From Ferrovibrio terrae (GTDB lineage Bacteria > Pseudomonadota > Alphaproteobacteria > Ferrovibrionales > Ferrovibrionaceae): 64,000 bases of DNA. The stretch lies in contig NZ_CP041636.1 in assembly GCF_007197755.1 (NCBI RefSeq), positions 2,268,001-2,332,000 of the forward strand, written 5' to 3'. This document shows, piece by piece, positions 18,545-27,059 of this stretch. Within the stretch, counting starts at the first letter, position 1. The number at the start of each line of letters is the position of its first letter. A program made the position numbers and the translations under genes. The notes below the pieces were generated by a model that was not told the DNA's origin, ran no database searches, and worked only from the letters and a program-made list of their open reading frames with translations.

Positions 18545-19117
18545 TCAGTCCTTGGCGCGTTCCATATAAGTGGCGCCTTCCTGGATGTTGATCACGATGC
18601 GCACGCCCGACGACACATGCGGCGGCACCATCACGCGCTGGCCGTTCTCGACGATGGCCGGCTTGTAGGACGACGAGGCTGTCTGGCCCTTCACGGTCGG
18701 CTCGGTCTCGGTGATGGCCATGATCACGGTCTGCGGCAGGCTGACCGACACCGGCTTGCCGTCATACAGCGCGATCTCGACTTCCATGCCTTCCTGCAGC
18801 CACACGGCCTGCTCGCCCACCACTTCGGCTGGCACGGCGACCTGCTCATAATTTTCCTTGTCCATGAAGGTGTACATATCGCCTTCGGCGAACAGGTAGC
18901 TGAATTCGCGGGTGTCGATGAAGACGCGCTCGACCGACTCGGTGGTGCGGTAGCGCTCGGTGGTCTTGATGCCGCTGGTCAGGTCGCGCAGGTCGAGCTG
19001 CATCACCGGCGTACCTTTGCCGGGCTGGATATTCTGCGCGGTGATCACGGCGAGCAGCTTGCCATTGATCTCGACCACGTTGCCCTTGCGGAGCTGGTTG
19101 GCGTTTACCTTGGGCAT
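18545..19117 (-). CDS. efp: Translation elongation factor P
   Basis: 190 residues, three beta-barrel domains as usual. It relieves ribosome stalling at polyproline by binding between the P and E sites. The tip loop reads PGKG with Lys 34 as the modifiable residue, so it is the lysine-type EF-P beta-lysylated by EpmA. Its modifying enzyme EpmA is encoded divergently 121 bases away, and an intrinsic terminator follows. No EpmB (beta-lysine-forming aminomutase) gene is in the window. Confidence 0.96.
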   Translation of the reverse strand: MPKVNANQLRKGNVVEINGKLLAVITAQNIQPGKGTPVMQLDLRDLTSGIKTTERYRTTESVERVFIDTREFSYLFAEGDMYTFMDKENYEQVAVPAEVVGEQAVWLQEGMEVEIALYDGKPVSVSLPQTVIMAITETEPTVKGQTASSSYKPAIVENGQRVMVPPHVSSGVRIVINIQEGATYMERAKD

Positions 19118-19238
19118 GGGACCTGTATCTCCAAACGAATAGCGGGCCCTCGGCGGGACCCGCTTGCGAAAAAACCGCGCGGAAACTATCAGGTTGGCAT
19201 TGCCTTCTCAACCCGAGTCGGCGCGAAAAGTACCGCAC

Positions 19239-20321
19239 ATGACGGCTTCTGGACGATCCGGCCCTCCGCCCTGGTGGCATCCCGAGCTTTATGCCCGGCG
19301 GCGCCCCAACCTGATGCTGCGCCAGGCCGCACTGGCCGCGCTGCGCTCGGGCTTTGCCGGGCTCGGCTTCGTCGAGGTCGAAACCCCGGTCCTGCAGGTC
19401 TCGCCCGGGTTGGAGCCGCATCTGAAGGCCTTTGCCACCGAGCTGGAAAACCCGGATGGCAGCACCCGGCCGCTTTACCTGCATACCTCGCCCGAATTCG
19501 CCATGAAGAAGCTGCTGGTGGCCGGCGAGCAGAAGCTGTTCCAGTTCGCACCGGTCTTCCGCAATGGCGAGCGCGCCGCCACCCATCATCCGGCCTTCCT
19601 GATGCTGGAATGGTATCGCGCCCAATCTGATGACGGAAAGCCGTGCGATTACCGCGTGGTGATGCAGGATTGCGAAACCCTGCTGCGTGCCATCGCGGTC
19701 GCCACCGGGAAGTCGATCCTGCACTGGCAGGGCCAGATCGCCGATGTGATGCTGCCTTGGCAGTATCTGACCGTGCATGAGGCTTTCGCGCGCTACGCGC
19801 AGCTTGACCTCGCGGCCTGCATTGGCGCCGATCCGTATAAGCCCGATCTTGCCGCCATGCGCGCGGCCTGTACCGCCACCGGCATCCGTATCGATGACGG
19901 CGACAGCTGGGATGATCTGTATTTCCGTGTCGCCCTCGACAAGGTCGAGCCCCATCTCGGTATCGGCGCGCCCTGCATCCTGCATGACTATCCGATCCAC
20001 CAGGCGGCACTCAGCCGGCCCAAAAAGGGTGCGCCGCATCTGGCCGAACGCTTCGAGCTCTATGCCTGCGGCATGGAACTGGCGAATGCCTTTTCCGAAC
20101 TCACCGACGCCGAGGAGCAGCGCCGCCGCTTCGAGGCCGATATGGCGCTGAAACAGCGGCTCTATGGCTATGACTATCCGATCGATGAGGATTTTCTGGC
20201 GGCGCTGCGGCATGGCCTGCCCGAGTGCGCCGGCATTGCATTGGGCATCGATCGCCTGATCATGCTGCTGGCCGGTGCGGCGCGCATTGAGGAGGTTTTG
20301 TGGCTTCCCGTATCCGAATAA
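19239..20321 (+). CDS. epmA: EF-P lysine aminoacylase (PoxA/GenX)
   Basis: 360 residues from ATG 19239; the frame is open further upstream without similarity. A truncated class-II lysyl-tRNA-synthetase-like catalytic domain without an anticodon-binding domain: motif 1 region VETPVLQVSPG, motif 2 region FQFAPVFRNGE, motif 3 ALGIDRLIMLL near the end. It activates (R)-beta-lysine and attaches it to EF-P Lys 34. Divergent from efp, its substrate. The 3' end overlaps the extensin-family gene by 22 bases. Confidence 0.93.
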   Translation: MTASGRSGPPPWWHPELYARRRPNLMLRQAALAALRSGFAGLGFVEVETPVLQVSPGLEPHLKAFATELENPDGSTRPLYLHTSPEFAMKKLLVAGEQKLFQFAPVFRNGERAATHHPAFLMLEWYRAQSDDGKPCDYRVVMQDCETLLRAIAVATGKSILHWQGQIADVMLPWQYLTVHEAFARYAQLDLAACIGADPYKPDLAAMRAACTATGIRIDDGDSWDDLYFRVALDKVEPHLGIGAPCILHDYPIHQAALSRPKKGAPHLAERFELYACGMELANAFSELTDAEEQRRRFEADMALKQRLYGYDYPIDEDFLAALRHGLPECAGIALGIDRLIMLLAGAARIEEVLWLPVSE

Positions 20322-20992
20322 CGCCGCTCCGAGTCATTGCTGTCTCCGCCCTGCTTCTGCTGGCGGCCGCCTGCGCGCCGCGTCGCGAGGTGGTGCCGCA
20401 GGTTCCGCCGCCGGTGCCGACCCAGCCGCAGGCCAGCACGCAATGGATCGGCCGCGACGTGATCCAGGCCGCCTGCCTGAATGATCTGCAGGCGAGCGGC
20501 GCGAAATTCGAGCTGATCGCCCAGGCTGAAACCGGCAAGGATGGCTGTACCCTGCAGAACGGCGTGCGGCTGATCTCGACCTCGGTGGAGCTGGTGCGGC
20601 CGGTCGAACTGACCTGCCCGATGGCGCTGCGCCTGATGCAGTTCGAAAAGGAAATCCTGGTCCCCGATGCGCAGCGCATCTTTGGCCAGCCGCTCGGCCA
20701 GATCAATCACGCCGGCGGCTTCACCTGCAAGCGCATGACCGGCAATTCCAGTCGTATCAGCGAACACGGCCATGGCCGCGCCATCGATATCTGGGGCTTT
20801 TTCCTGCGCGACGGCACCCGCATCTCGGTGGACCAGCATTTCCGCGCCCGCGGCAGGGAAGGCCAGTATCTGCGCGAGATCAACCGCGCCGCCTGCCGCT
20901 ATTTCTCGGTCGTGCTCGGCCCCAATGCGGATAGCGCCCATGCCAAGAGCTTCCACTGGGATATCGGGCAGTGGAACAGGTGCGGAGCGTAA
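20300..20992 (+). CDS. Extensin-family lipoprotein
   Basis: 230 residues; GTG start with GGAGG four bases upstream, inside the end of epmA. A lipoprotein signal with lipobox LAAAC (Cys 25) is followed by a short proline-rich linker and the extensin-like C-terminal (PF06904) domain. Conserved EHGHGRAIDIWGF and FHWDIGQWNRC motifs resemble D-Ala-D-Ala/VanY-like peptidase metal-site motifs, so a cell-wall peptidase role is possible but unproven. Expected location: periplasmic face of the inner or outer membrane. Confidence 0.85.
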   Translation: MASRIRITPLRVIAVSALLLLAAACAPRREVVPQVPPPVPTQPQASTQWIGRDVIQAACLNDLQASGAKFELIAQAETGKDGCTLQNGVRLISTSVELVRPVELTCPMALRLMQFEKEILVPDAQRIFGQPLGQINHAGGFTCKRMTGNSSRISEHGHGRAIDIWGFFLRDGTRISVDQHFRARGREGQYLREINRAACRYFSVVLGPNADSAHAKSFHWDIGQWNRCGA

Positions 20993-21020
20993 GTCAGGAA
21001 CTGTCAGCAGTACAAATGAG

Positions 21021-21095
21021 CTCCCGGCTCTGCGCGGCGCTTCGGCCGGGATGACGGCTTTAAGTTATTCGTCATCCCCGCGAAAGCGGGGATCC
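21021..21095. repeat. REPIN-like pair of inverted REP palindromes
   Basis: Two hairpins in inverted orientation: TCCCGGC / GCCGGGA (21022-21051) and CCCCGC-GAAA-GCGGGG (21076-21091). Their inner ends GATGACG (21050-21056) and CGTCATC (21070-21076) form an additional perfect inverted repeat. The CGTCATCCCCGCGAAAGCGG type is a widespread proteobacterial REP sequence. It fills most of the gap between the extensin-family gene and the polymerase gene. Confidence 0.7.
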
Positions 21096-21163
21096 CATTT
21101 TTACATCGGCCCAAGACTACGTTCCCATTTGGGATGATCGCGCGCCGCGCTAGACTGACCGCC

Positions 21164-22504
21164 ATGACCCTGCCGCCGAGATCCGCTGCCGACATTGCCG
21201 CCCGCGAGGCCTGGGCGGCCTCGTCGCTGCGCTTTCTGTATCTCGACCTCAACAGCTTTTTCGCCAGCGTCGAGCAGCAGGACAATCCCTTGCTGCGCGG
21301 CAAACCGGTCATCGTCGTGCCGGTGATGAGCGATACGACCTCGGCGATTGCCGCCTCCATCGAGGCGAAAAAGTTCGGCATCAAGACCGGTACGCCGGTC
21401 TGGGAGGCGAGGCAGAAATACCCCGGCATCGCCATCGTCAATGCGCGGCATGACCGCTACGTGGAATTCCACCACGAGATCGAGAAAGAGATCGACCGTC
21501 ATATTCCGGTCTACAAGACCTGGTCGATCGACGAAGTCTCCTGCGAACTGGTCGGGCCGGAACGGCTGAAAGAGAATGCGATCGCGCTGTCGCATCGCCT
21601 GCGTGCCGGCCTGCGCGACAATCTCGGCGAATGCGTGCGCTGTTCCATCGGTATCGCGCCGAACCAGTTCCTCGCCAAGCTGGCCAGCGACATGCAGAAG
21701 CCGGATGGCCTCACCGTGATCGAAAGCCATGAGTTGCCCGCGCGCCTGCTGCCGCTGCCGCTGCGCGACCTGCCCGGTATCGGTCCCAATATGGAAGTGC
21801 GCCTCAACGATGCCGGGATCAGCACGATGGCGGAACTCTGGGCGCTGGGGCCGGTGGAGGCCCGCCGCATCTGGGGCAGCAAGGAGGGCCCGGCCTTCAT
21901 CCAGCGCATGCGCGGGATCGGCGATTACGAGCAATCGACGGCGCATCGCTCGATCAGCCATGAGCATGTTCTGCCGCCACAGAATCGCGATGAGGAATCG
22001 GCCCGCCTGATCGCGCGTCGCCTCGGCGTCAAAGGCGGTGCGCGGCTGCGCCGCCTTGGCTTCGTTGCCGGCAATCTCGGCCTCAAGGTCCGCTTCGACA
22101 ACGACACGCGCTGGGCCACTGAATTCCGCCTGACCCAGACGCAGGACAGTTTCGTCATCCTCGATGCCATCGAGCGTTTATGGGCGCAGATGCTGAAGGA
22201 AACCGGCGCTGGCCGTCCACGCTTCCGCGGCCGCTACATGAAGGTGGGCATGTGGCTCAGCGGCCTGGTGCCGAAAGACGACGTGACTCTCGATCTGTTC
22301 GGCGGTGCGTCCGGCCTGGCAAATGACGATGCCGCAGCGGCTGCCAAGCGGGCGAAGCTGTGGGCGGCCATGGACAAGCTCAACCAGAAATACGAGCACA
22401 AGGACACAGTGCGCATCGGGCCGCTGCCGAAGCACAAATCCGATTTCATGGGGGCCAAGATCGCCTTCAACCGCATTCCGAACAAAGAAGAGTTCAACGA
22501 ATAG
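21164..22504 (+). CDS. Y-family DNA polymerase (DinB/Pol IV-like)
   Basis: 446 residues from ATG 21164; an ATG at 21134 in the same frame is an alternative, and neither has a good ribosome site. Catalytic carboxylates are in LYLDLNSFFASVEQ and SIDEVSCEL; the GIAPNQFLAKLASDMQKPDG fingers/palm element and the LPGIGPNMEVRL helix-hairpin-helix follow. LDLF at 376-379 fits a beta-clamp-binding motif. Error-prone translesion synthesis is the expected role. No imuA/dnaE2 partner is adjacent and no clear LexA box is seen. Confidence 0.88.
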   Translation: MTLPPRSAADIAAREAWAASSLRFLYLDLNSFFASVEQQDNPLLRGKPVIVVPVMSDTTSAIAASIEAKKFGIKTGTPVWEARQKYPGIAIVNARHDRYVEFHHEIEKEIDRHIPVYKTWSIDEVSCELVGPERLKENAIALSHRLRAGLRDNLGECVRCSIGIAPNQFLAKLASDMQKPDGLTVIESHELPARLLPLPLRDLPGIGPNMEVRLNDAGISTMAELWALGPVEARRIWGSKEGPAFIQRMRGIGDYEQSTAHRSISHEHVLPPQNRDEESARLIARRLGVKGGARLRRLGFVAGNLGLKVRFDNDTRWATEFRLTQTQDSFVILDAIERLWAQMLKETGAGRPRFRGRYMKVGMWLSGLVPKDDVTLDLFGGASGLANDDAAAAAKRAKLWAAMDKLNQKYEHKDTVRIGPLPKHKSDFMGAKIAFNRIPNKEEFNE

Positions 22505-22621
22505 CCCCCAAAGAACAGAGCCGCACCCTATACGCGGCGACGTTGCCAGGCATGTGAGTTCCCGCGCCAAATCTGATCCTGGCCTGTGATCCTTTTTCCA
22601 CAGGGCAACTTTTCGCACCTC

Positions 22622-22655
22622 CCTCCTGTTGCATCCGCGCCACTGCAACAGGAGG
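22622..22655 (+). promoter_or_regulatory. Perfect 12-bp hairpin that sequesters the ribosome-binding site
   Basis: CCTCCTGTTGCA (22622-22633) pairs perfectly with TGCAACAGGAGG (22644-22655) across a 10-base loop. The second arm contains the whole AGGAGG Shine-Dalgarno of the beta-helix gene that starts at 22661. In the mRNA the site would be fully double-stranded, so translation should need melting or a trans factor. Confidence 0.75.
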
Positions 22656-22660
22656 TTTCC

Positions 22661-23683
22661 ATGGCTCTGCTTTCTCCCGCCAAGCGCATGCTGTCCGTCG
22701 CCGATTTCGGCGCCATCGGCGACGGTGTCGCTGACGACACGGCCGCCTTGCAGGCCGCGCTTGACCGCGTGCCCGCCAATGGCGGCACTTTCGTCGACAT
22801 CCCGCCGGGCACCTACAAGGTCACGGCCACGCTCAACATCAACTTCACCCAGGATTCCGCGGCCCATGTCGGCATCATGTCGCATGGTGCCATCCTGAAA
22901 TCGGCGATCACCGACGGTTCGCCGGTGCTGCAGGTGGTCAGCAATGCCGTGGTGCGCTTCTTCCTGATCGAAGGACTGCAGATCAGGGGCAATGGCGATG
23001 AAGGCCATGGCCTGGTGCTGCGCGCCGACAACCAGGCGGTGTTCCTTTACAATATCTGCCTGCGCGATGTGTTCATCGAGGGCTGCGGCGGCGATGGCTG
23101 CCAGCTGCTCGGCAATGTGTTTGAATCGCAGGTCGACAACTGCTTCTTCCGGCAGAACCAGAATGGCCTGGCGATGGGTAACTCGCCATCCGGCGGCGTG
23201 CTGTCGGCGATCCATCTCTATGGCTGCGTCTTCGGCCAGAACCGCGAGACCGGCTGCCTGCTGGTCAACGATGCCACCGATGCCGGCTTCCACGGCTGCT
23301 ATTTCCTCGAGAACGGCGCCTGGGGCGCAAACTGCCCGAACGGCTTCACGCTGATGTCGAATTGCGGCTTCGAGAATAACTGGATGTCGGCGGGTGGCTT
23401 CGCCGCTGGCAATGCCGGTGTCGCCTTCCAGAATTTTGGCAACATGATCGCCTGCAGCGCCACCTCGCGGCATTACCAGACGCATCTGGTGAACGGCTAT
23501 GTCACAAGCATCTTCTCGATGACCGGCTGCTTCCGCTCCGGCGTCGAAACCGCCGGCAACATGCATCTGAGCAATCTCAGTGGCACGTCCGACGGGCGGG
23601 CCACGATCATCAGCTGCAACGGCGAGCGCGATTACCGCGACGGCTTCCAGGTCCGTGCCACCGAGATCGGCAGCCGACCTTAA
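22661..23683 (+). CDS. Right-handed parallel beta-helix protein (pectate-lyase-3-like)
   Basis: 340 residues from ATG 22661 (GGAGG six bases upstream, buried in a hairpin). The N-terminus SVADFGAIGDGVADDTAALQAAL is the hallmark start of PF12708 pectate-lyase-superfamily/phage-tail-spike-like beta helices; the rest is short repeating strands with GC.F..N turns. No signal peptide is visible, which is unusual for a polysaccharide-active enzyme. A role as lyase, epimerase or surface protein cannot be decided. No neighbouring carbohydrate genes. Confidence 0.75.
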   Translation: MALLSPAKRMLSVADFGAIGDGVADDTAALQAALDRVPANGGTFVDIPPGTYKVTATLNINFTQDSAAHVGIMSHGAILKSAITDGSPVLQVVSNAVVRFFLIEGLQIRGNGDEGHGLVLRADNQAVFLYNICLRDVFIEGCGGDGCQLLGNVFESQVDNCFFRQNQNGLAMGNSPSGGVLSAIHLYGCVFGQNRETGCLLVNDATDAGFHGCYFLENGAWGANCPNGFTLMSNCGFENNWMSAGGFAAGNAGVAFQNFGNMIACSATSRHYQTHLVNGYVTSIFSMTGCFRSGVETAGNMHLSNLSGTSDGRATIISCNGERDYRDGFQVRATEIGSRP

Positions 23684-23810
23684 ACCGAAAGAAAAACAGG
23701 CAGATAGTTCGCGGAACCACCGGCAGGCCCAGTCCCGGGCCGCCGGTGGTTCCGGGCCGCCTCGCGTTTGCCGCTTGACGATGCCGCCCCCACGCCGTAT
23801 GACCCAGCCT

Positions 23811-23871
23811 GTGGTGATTTGGAGCCGACCGGCTTGCGGACCACGTTAAACAAACCGCTAAAAAGGTCGGG
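23811..23871 (+). promoter_or_regulatory. SAM-II riboswitch aptamer upstream of metZ
   Basis: Elements of the SAM-II (metA-motif) consensus in order: P1 GTGGT (23811-23815) / ACCAC (23840-23844); loop GATTTGGAG; CTTGC; ACGTTAAACAAA; the signature GCTAAAAAGG (23857-23866). Pseudoknot helix P2 is CCGACC (23825-23830) with GGTCGG (23865-23870). SAM-II is an alphaproteobacterial riboswitch that lowers methionine-biosynthesis expression when S-adenosylmethionine binds. It lies ~90 bases before metZ, with a terminator between. Confidence 0.9.
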
Positions 23872-23881
23872 CGGTTGTTCA

Positions 23882-23910
23882 AACCCCGGCCTCGCGGCAC
23901 GGGGTTTTTT
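23882..23910 (+). terminator. Riboswitch-controlled intrinsic terminator before metZ
   Basis: Stem AACCCCGGCC / GGC-A-CGGGGTT (23882-23906, one bulged A, loop TCGC) followed by a T run to 23910. The 5' arm can instead pair with GGTCGGGCGGTTG (23865-23877), the 3' strand of the riboswitch pseudoknot, forming a mutually exclusive antiterminator. Confidence 0.85.
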
Positions 23911-23959
23911 GTTGCCCTGGCGCCCGAGGCCTGCGGGATCGGAAGAGGCGGGGCAGTTA

Positions 23960-25174
23960 ATGAGCAAGAACGAGAACGAGAAATCCTGGCGTCTGGCGAC
24001 CCAGCTGGTGCGCGGCGGCACCCTGCGCAGCGGGTTTGGCGAAACCTCCGAGGCGATCTTCATGACCTCGGGTTTCCGCTATGACAGCGCCGAGGCCGCC
24101 GAGGCGCGTTTCAAGAACGAGCTGCCCGGTTTCGTCTACAGCCGCTTCGGCAATCCCACCGTGGAAATGTTCGAGCAGCGTATGACGCTGCTGGAAGGCG
24201 CCGAGGCCGCGCGCGCCACCGCCAGCGGCATGGCTGCGGTGAATGCCGCGCTGATGTGTCAGCTCAAGGCCGGCGACGAAGTGGTCTGCGCACAGGCGGT
24301 GTTCGGCTCGATCCGCTATATCATGGAAGAGTTGCTGCCGCGCTTCGGTGTGAAGGCCGTGCTGGTTGATGGCACGGATCTCTCAGCCTGGGAGCGCGCG
24401 GTTACGCCGAAGACCCGCATCGTCTTCCTGGAAACCCCGGCCAATCCGACGCTGGAGGTGATCGACCTGCCGGCCGTGGCCGCCATTGCCCACAAGCATG
24501 GCGCCCGCGTCGTGGTCGACAATGTCTTCGCCACCCCGGTGCTGCAGAAGCCGTTGCAGCTCGGTGCCGATATCGTGGTCTATTCGGCCACCAAGCATAT
24601 CGACGGGCAGGGCCGCTGCCTGGGCGGTGTGATCCTCGGATCGCAGGATTTCGTCACTAACGAACTGACCCCTTACCTGCGTCATACCGGCCCGGCGCTC
24701 AGCCCGTTCAACGCCTGGGTCATGCTCAAGGGGCTCGAAACCCTCGAACTCCGAGTCGCGCGGATGACGGAATCGGCCGCCCGGATCGCTGATGCCTTGG
24801 CCGGCCATCCGGGCCTGGCCGCCCCGACCAATGTGCCGGCGCTGCTGTATCCCGGCCGGTCCGACCACCCCCAGGCCGCGCTGGTCCGTAAACAGATGGC
24901 CGGCGGCGGCAATATGATCGCTTTCCGGCCGAAGGGTGTAAAGGCGGGGGCCTTCCGGCTGCTCAATGCTCTCAAATTGGTGGATATCTCCAATAATCTC
25001 GGCGACTCAAAAAGCCTGATCACACACCCCGCTACCACCACACACCAGAGGTTGAGTGCCGAGGAGCGTGCCCGACTCGGCATCGGCGACGATCTTGTCC
25101 GCCTGTCGGTGGGCCTGGAAGACCCCCAGGATCTGATCGACGACCTCAGCCATGCACTTGAAAAAGCGGGCTGA
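23960..25174 (+). CDS. metZ: O-succinylhomoserine sulfhydrylase
   Basis: 404 residues from ATG 23960; the frame is open through the riboswitch but that part is non-coding. Cys/Met-metabolism PLP enzyme fold: YSATKHIDGQGR carries the PLP lysine 212; SGMAAVNAAL and VYSRFGNPT are typical. The sequence fits MetZ, which makes homocysteine from O-succinylhomoserine and sulfide, better than cystathionine gamma-synthase (the GQGRCLGG region is MetZ-like). SAM feedback by the upstream SAM-II riboswitch supports a methionine-synthesis role. Confidence 0.92.
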   Translation: MSKNENEKSWRLATQLVRGGTLRSGFGETSEAIFMTSGFRYDSAEAAEARFKNELPGFVYSRFGNPTVEMFEQRMTLLEGAEAARATASGMAAVNAALMCQLKAGDEVVCAQAVFGSIRYIMEELLPRFGVKAVLVDGTDLSAWERAVTPKTRIVFLETPANPTLEVIDLPAVAAIAHKHGARVVVDNVFATPVLQKPLQLGADIVVYSATKHIDGQGRCLGGVILGSQDFVTNELTPYLRHTGPALSPFNAWVMLKGLETLELRVARMTESAARIADALAGHPGLAAPTNVPALLYPGRSDHPQAALVRKQMAGGGNMIAFRPKGVKAGAFRLLNALKLVDISNNLGDSKSLITHPATTTHQRLSAEERARLGIGDDLVRLSVGLEDPQDLIDDLSHALEKAG

Positions 25175-25328
25175 TCCGGTGTTGCCAATATGCCACAGCC
25201 GGGCATTATCGTTTGGTAACCTGGGATGAAGACGTGCGGTCGACGTTCGGTCGTGGGTATATTGCCCCCGGTTGAGGCGTCGAAGCCGCGGGGCGCGGCC
25301 AAAGATTTTTTCGTTTGAGGAGAAACCC

Positions 25329-26369
25329 ATGAATATTCGTCTCGCTCTGCTGACTGTTGCCGCTGCTGCGGCTCTGGTTTCGGCTCCGGCGTCGGCCCAG
25401 CAGCAGGGTCCGTATGTCGGTATCGGCCTCGGTGCCACCTGGCTCGATGAAGCCGACGTCAAGGGCACTCCTTCGGGCAAGTTCGATTTCGACACCGGCT
25501 ATGCCGGCCTGTTGAAGGGCGGTTACGCTTTCGGCAACGGCTGGCGCGCTGAAGGCGAGTTCGGTTACCGCAACTGGGACGCCGATGGCGCCGGCAGCGG
25601 CGACCTGCGCGCCTACAACATCTTCGCCAACGCGCTGTATGACTTCATGCCGAACAGCAACTGGAGCCCCTACCTGGGCGCCGGTGCCGGCGTGGTCCGC
25701 TACACCTCGGACGGCCTGGCCTTCAGCACCGTGACCAGCAACGACCAGTCCAACACCTGGGGCGTGCAGGGCATCGCCGGCATGTGGTACGCGCTGAACG
25801 ACAACTGGCTGCTCTCGGCTGACTATCGCTACATGTACACGGGCGATGCCAAGCTGGACACCAGCGGCGCTTCGACCATCGAGCCGGACAACACGATCCA
25901 CACCGTGATGCTCGGCATCACCTACCGCTTCGGCGCTCCGGCCAAGCCGATGCCGGCTGCGGCTCCGATGGCCGCTCCGGCCCCGGCTCCGGCACCTGCC
26001 CCGGCTGCTGCGGCTCCGGCACCGGCTCCGCGTGCGCCTGAGACCTACATCGTGTTCTTCGCCTTCGACAAGTCGGACATCAGCCCGGTTGCGTCGCAGG
26101 TTCTGGATCGCGCTGTGGCCGACTTCCGCGCTACCGGTTCGACCAACGTGCGTATCGAAGGCAACGCCGATCGCTCGGGTGGCAACGCCTACAACCAGCG
26201 TCTGTCGCAGCGCCGCGCCGACTCGGTCGCCGCCTACCTGCGCAGCAAGGGCATTGCCCAGGGTGCGATCACGACGAGCGCCAACGGCGAAGACAAGCCG
26301 CGCGTCCCGACTGCCGACGGCGTCCGCAACGACGAAAACCGCAACGCCCAGGTCTTCCTGCGCAAGTAA
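25329..26369 (+). CDS. OmpA-family outer-membrane protein
   Basis: 346 residues from ATG 25329 with GAGGAG upstream. Signal peptide to about ASAQ (residue 23); eight-stranded OmpA-like barrel (about 25-200, GPYVGIGLGATW start); a proline/alanine linker (about 210-236); a C-terminal OmpA peptidoglycan-binding domain (about 240-346) with the NADRSGGNAYNQRLSQRRAD motif. It anchors the outer membrane to peptidoglycan and may form a small pore. Strict C-ending codon choice suggests high expression. A strong terminator follows. Confidence 0.93.
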   Translation: MNIRLALLTVAAAAALVSAPASAQQQGPYVGIGLGATWLDEADVKGTPSGKFDFDTGYAGLLKGGYAFGNGWRAEGEFGYRNWDADGAGSGDLRAYNIFANALYDFMPNSNWSPYLGAGAGVVRYTSDGLAFSTVTSNDQSNTWGVQGIAGMWYALNDNWLLSADYRYMYTGDAKLDTSGASTIEPDNTIHTVMLGITYRFGAPAKPMPAAAPMAAPAPAPAPAPAAAAPAPAPRAPETYIVFFAFDKSDISPVASQVLDRAVADFRATGSTNVRIEGNADRSGGNAYNQRLSQRRADSVAAYLRSKGIAQGAITTSANGEDKPRVPTADGVRNDENRNAQVFLRK

Positions 26370-26392
26370 GCGGACAGTCATTCGACTGCGGC

Positions 26393-26426
26393 ACGGCCGC
26401 CCCTCACGGGGCGGCCGTTGCTTTTT
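26393..26426 (+). terminator. Intrinsic terminator after the OmpA-family gene
   Basis: Perfect 11-bp stem ACGGCCGCCCC / GGGGCGGCCGT (26393-26418) with loop TCAC, then TGCTTTTT. It lies 24 bases after the stop codon. Confidence 0.9.
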
Positions 26427-26572
26427 CTGGGGCAGGCCTCGGTGCGGCCATACGGGCCACGCCTCACGTGACTGTTCCGGCCGCTTGGCTGGACATTCGG
26501 CCGCCGGCACCTAATATCCTAGGCAGGGCAATGGCATGACTGCCGGCCCGGCCATGGAGTGGGTGAAAAGCC

Positions 26573-26980
26573 ATGACCAGCGAGAGCATGTACAGCAAGA
26601 CGACCCAGGATATCTCGGTCACGGTTCAGCCGGTCTATCTCGACGAGCAGTCCTCGCCGGACGAGAACTATTTCGTCTGGGCCTACAACGTGAAGATCGA
26701 GAACAGCGGCGCCGGCACCGTGCAGCTGCGCAGCCGCTACTGGAAGATCACCGATGCGCGCGGCCGCGTGCAGGAGGTGCGCGGGCCCGGTGTGGTCGGC
26801 GAACAGCCGGTGCTGGGGCCGGGCGACAGTTTCGAATATACCAGCGGCACGCCGCTGCCCACCTCGTCCGGCTTCATGGTCGGCACCTACCAGATGGTGA
26901 ACGAGGCGGGCGAGCAGTTCGATGTCGCGATCCCGGCCTTTTCGCTCGACAGCCCGCACGAAGCCCGCCGCCTGAATTGA
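26573..26980 (+). CDS. apaG: ApaG protein
   Basis: 135 residues forming the single fibronectin-III-like ApaG domain: [47 protein letters not shown] and MVGTYQM are all conserved. Linked genetically to Co2+/Mg2+ resistance; the biochemical role is unsettled. No signal peptide. It stands between the OmpA terminator and folE, same strand, and may be co-transcribed with folE (80-base gap). Confidence 0.93.
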   Translation: MTSESMYSKTTQDISVTVQPVYLDEQSSPDENYFVWAYNVKIENSGAGTVQLRSRYWKITDARGRVQEVRGPGVVGEQPVLGPGDSFEYTSGTPLPTSSGFMVGTYQMVNEAGEQFDVAIPAFSLDSPHEARRLN

Positions 26981-27059
26981 TCACCCCGACACTGGACCAC
27001 CTGCGAGGCTGAGCTATATCAGGCCAGCCCGTCAGAAGGATTTCCCGGAGGAAGACCCC

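Noticed and set aside
23768-23959. 64-codon N-terminal extension of MetZ
   Set aside because: It is occupied by the SAM-II aptamer and terminator; MetZ similarity starts at 23960.
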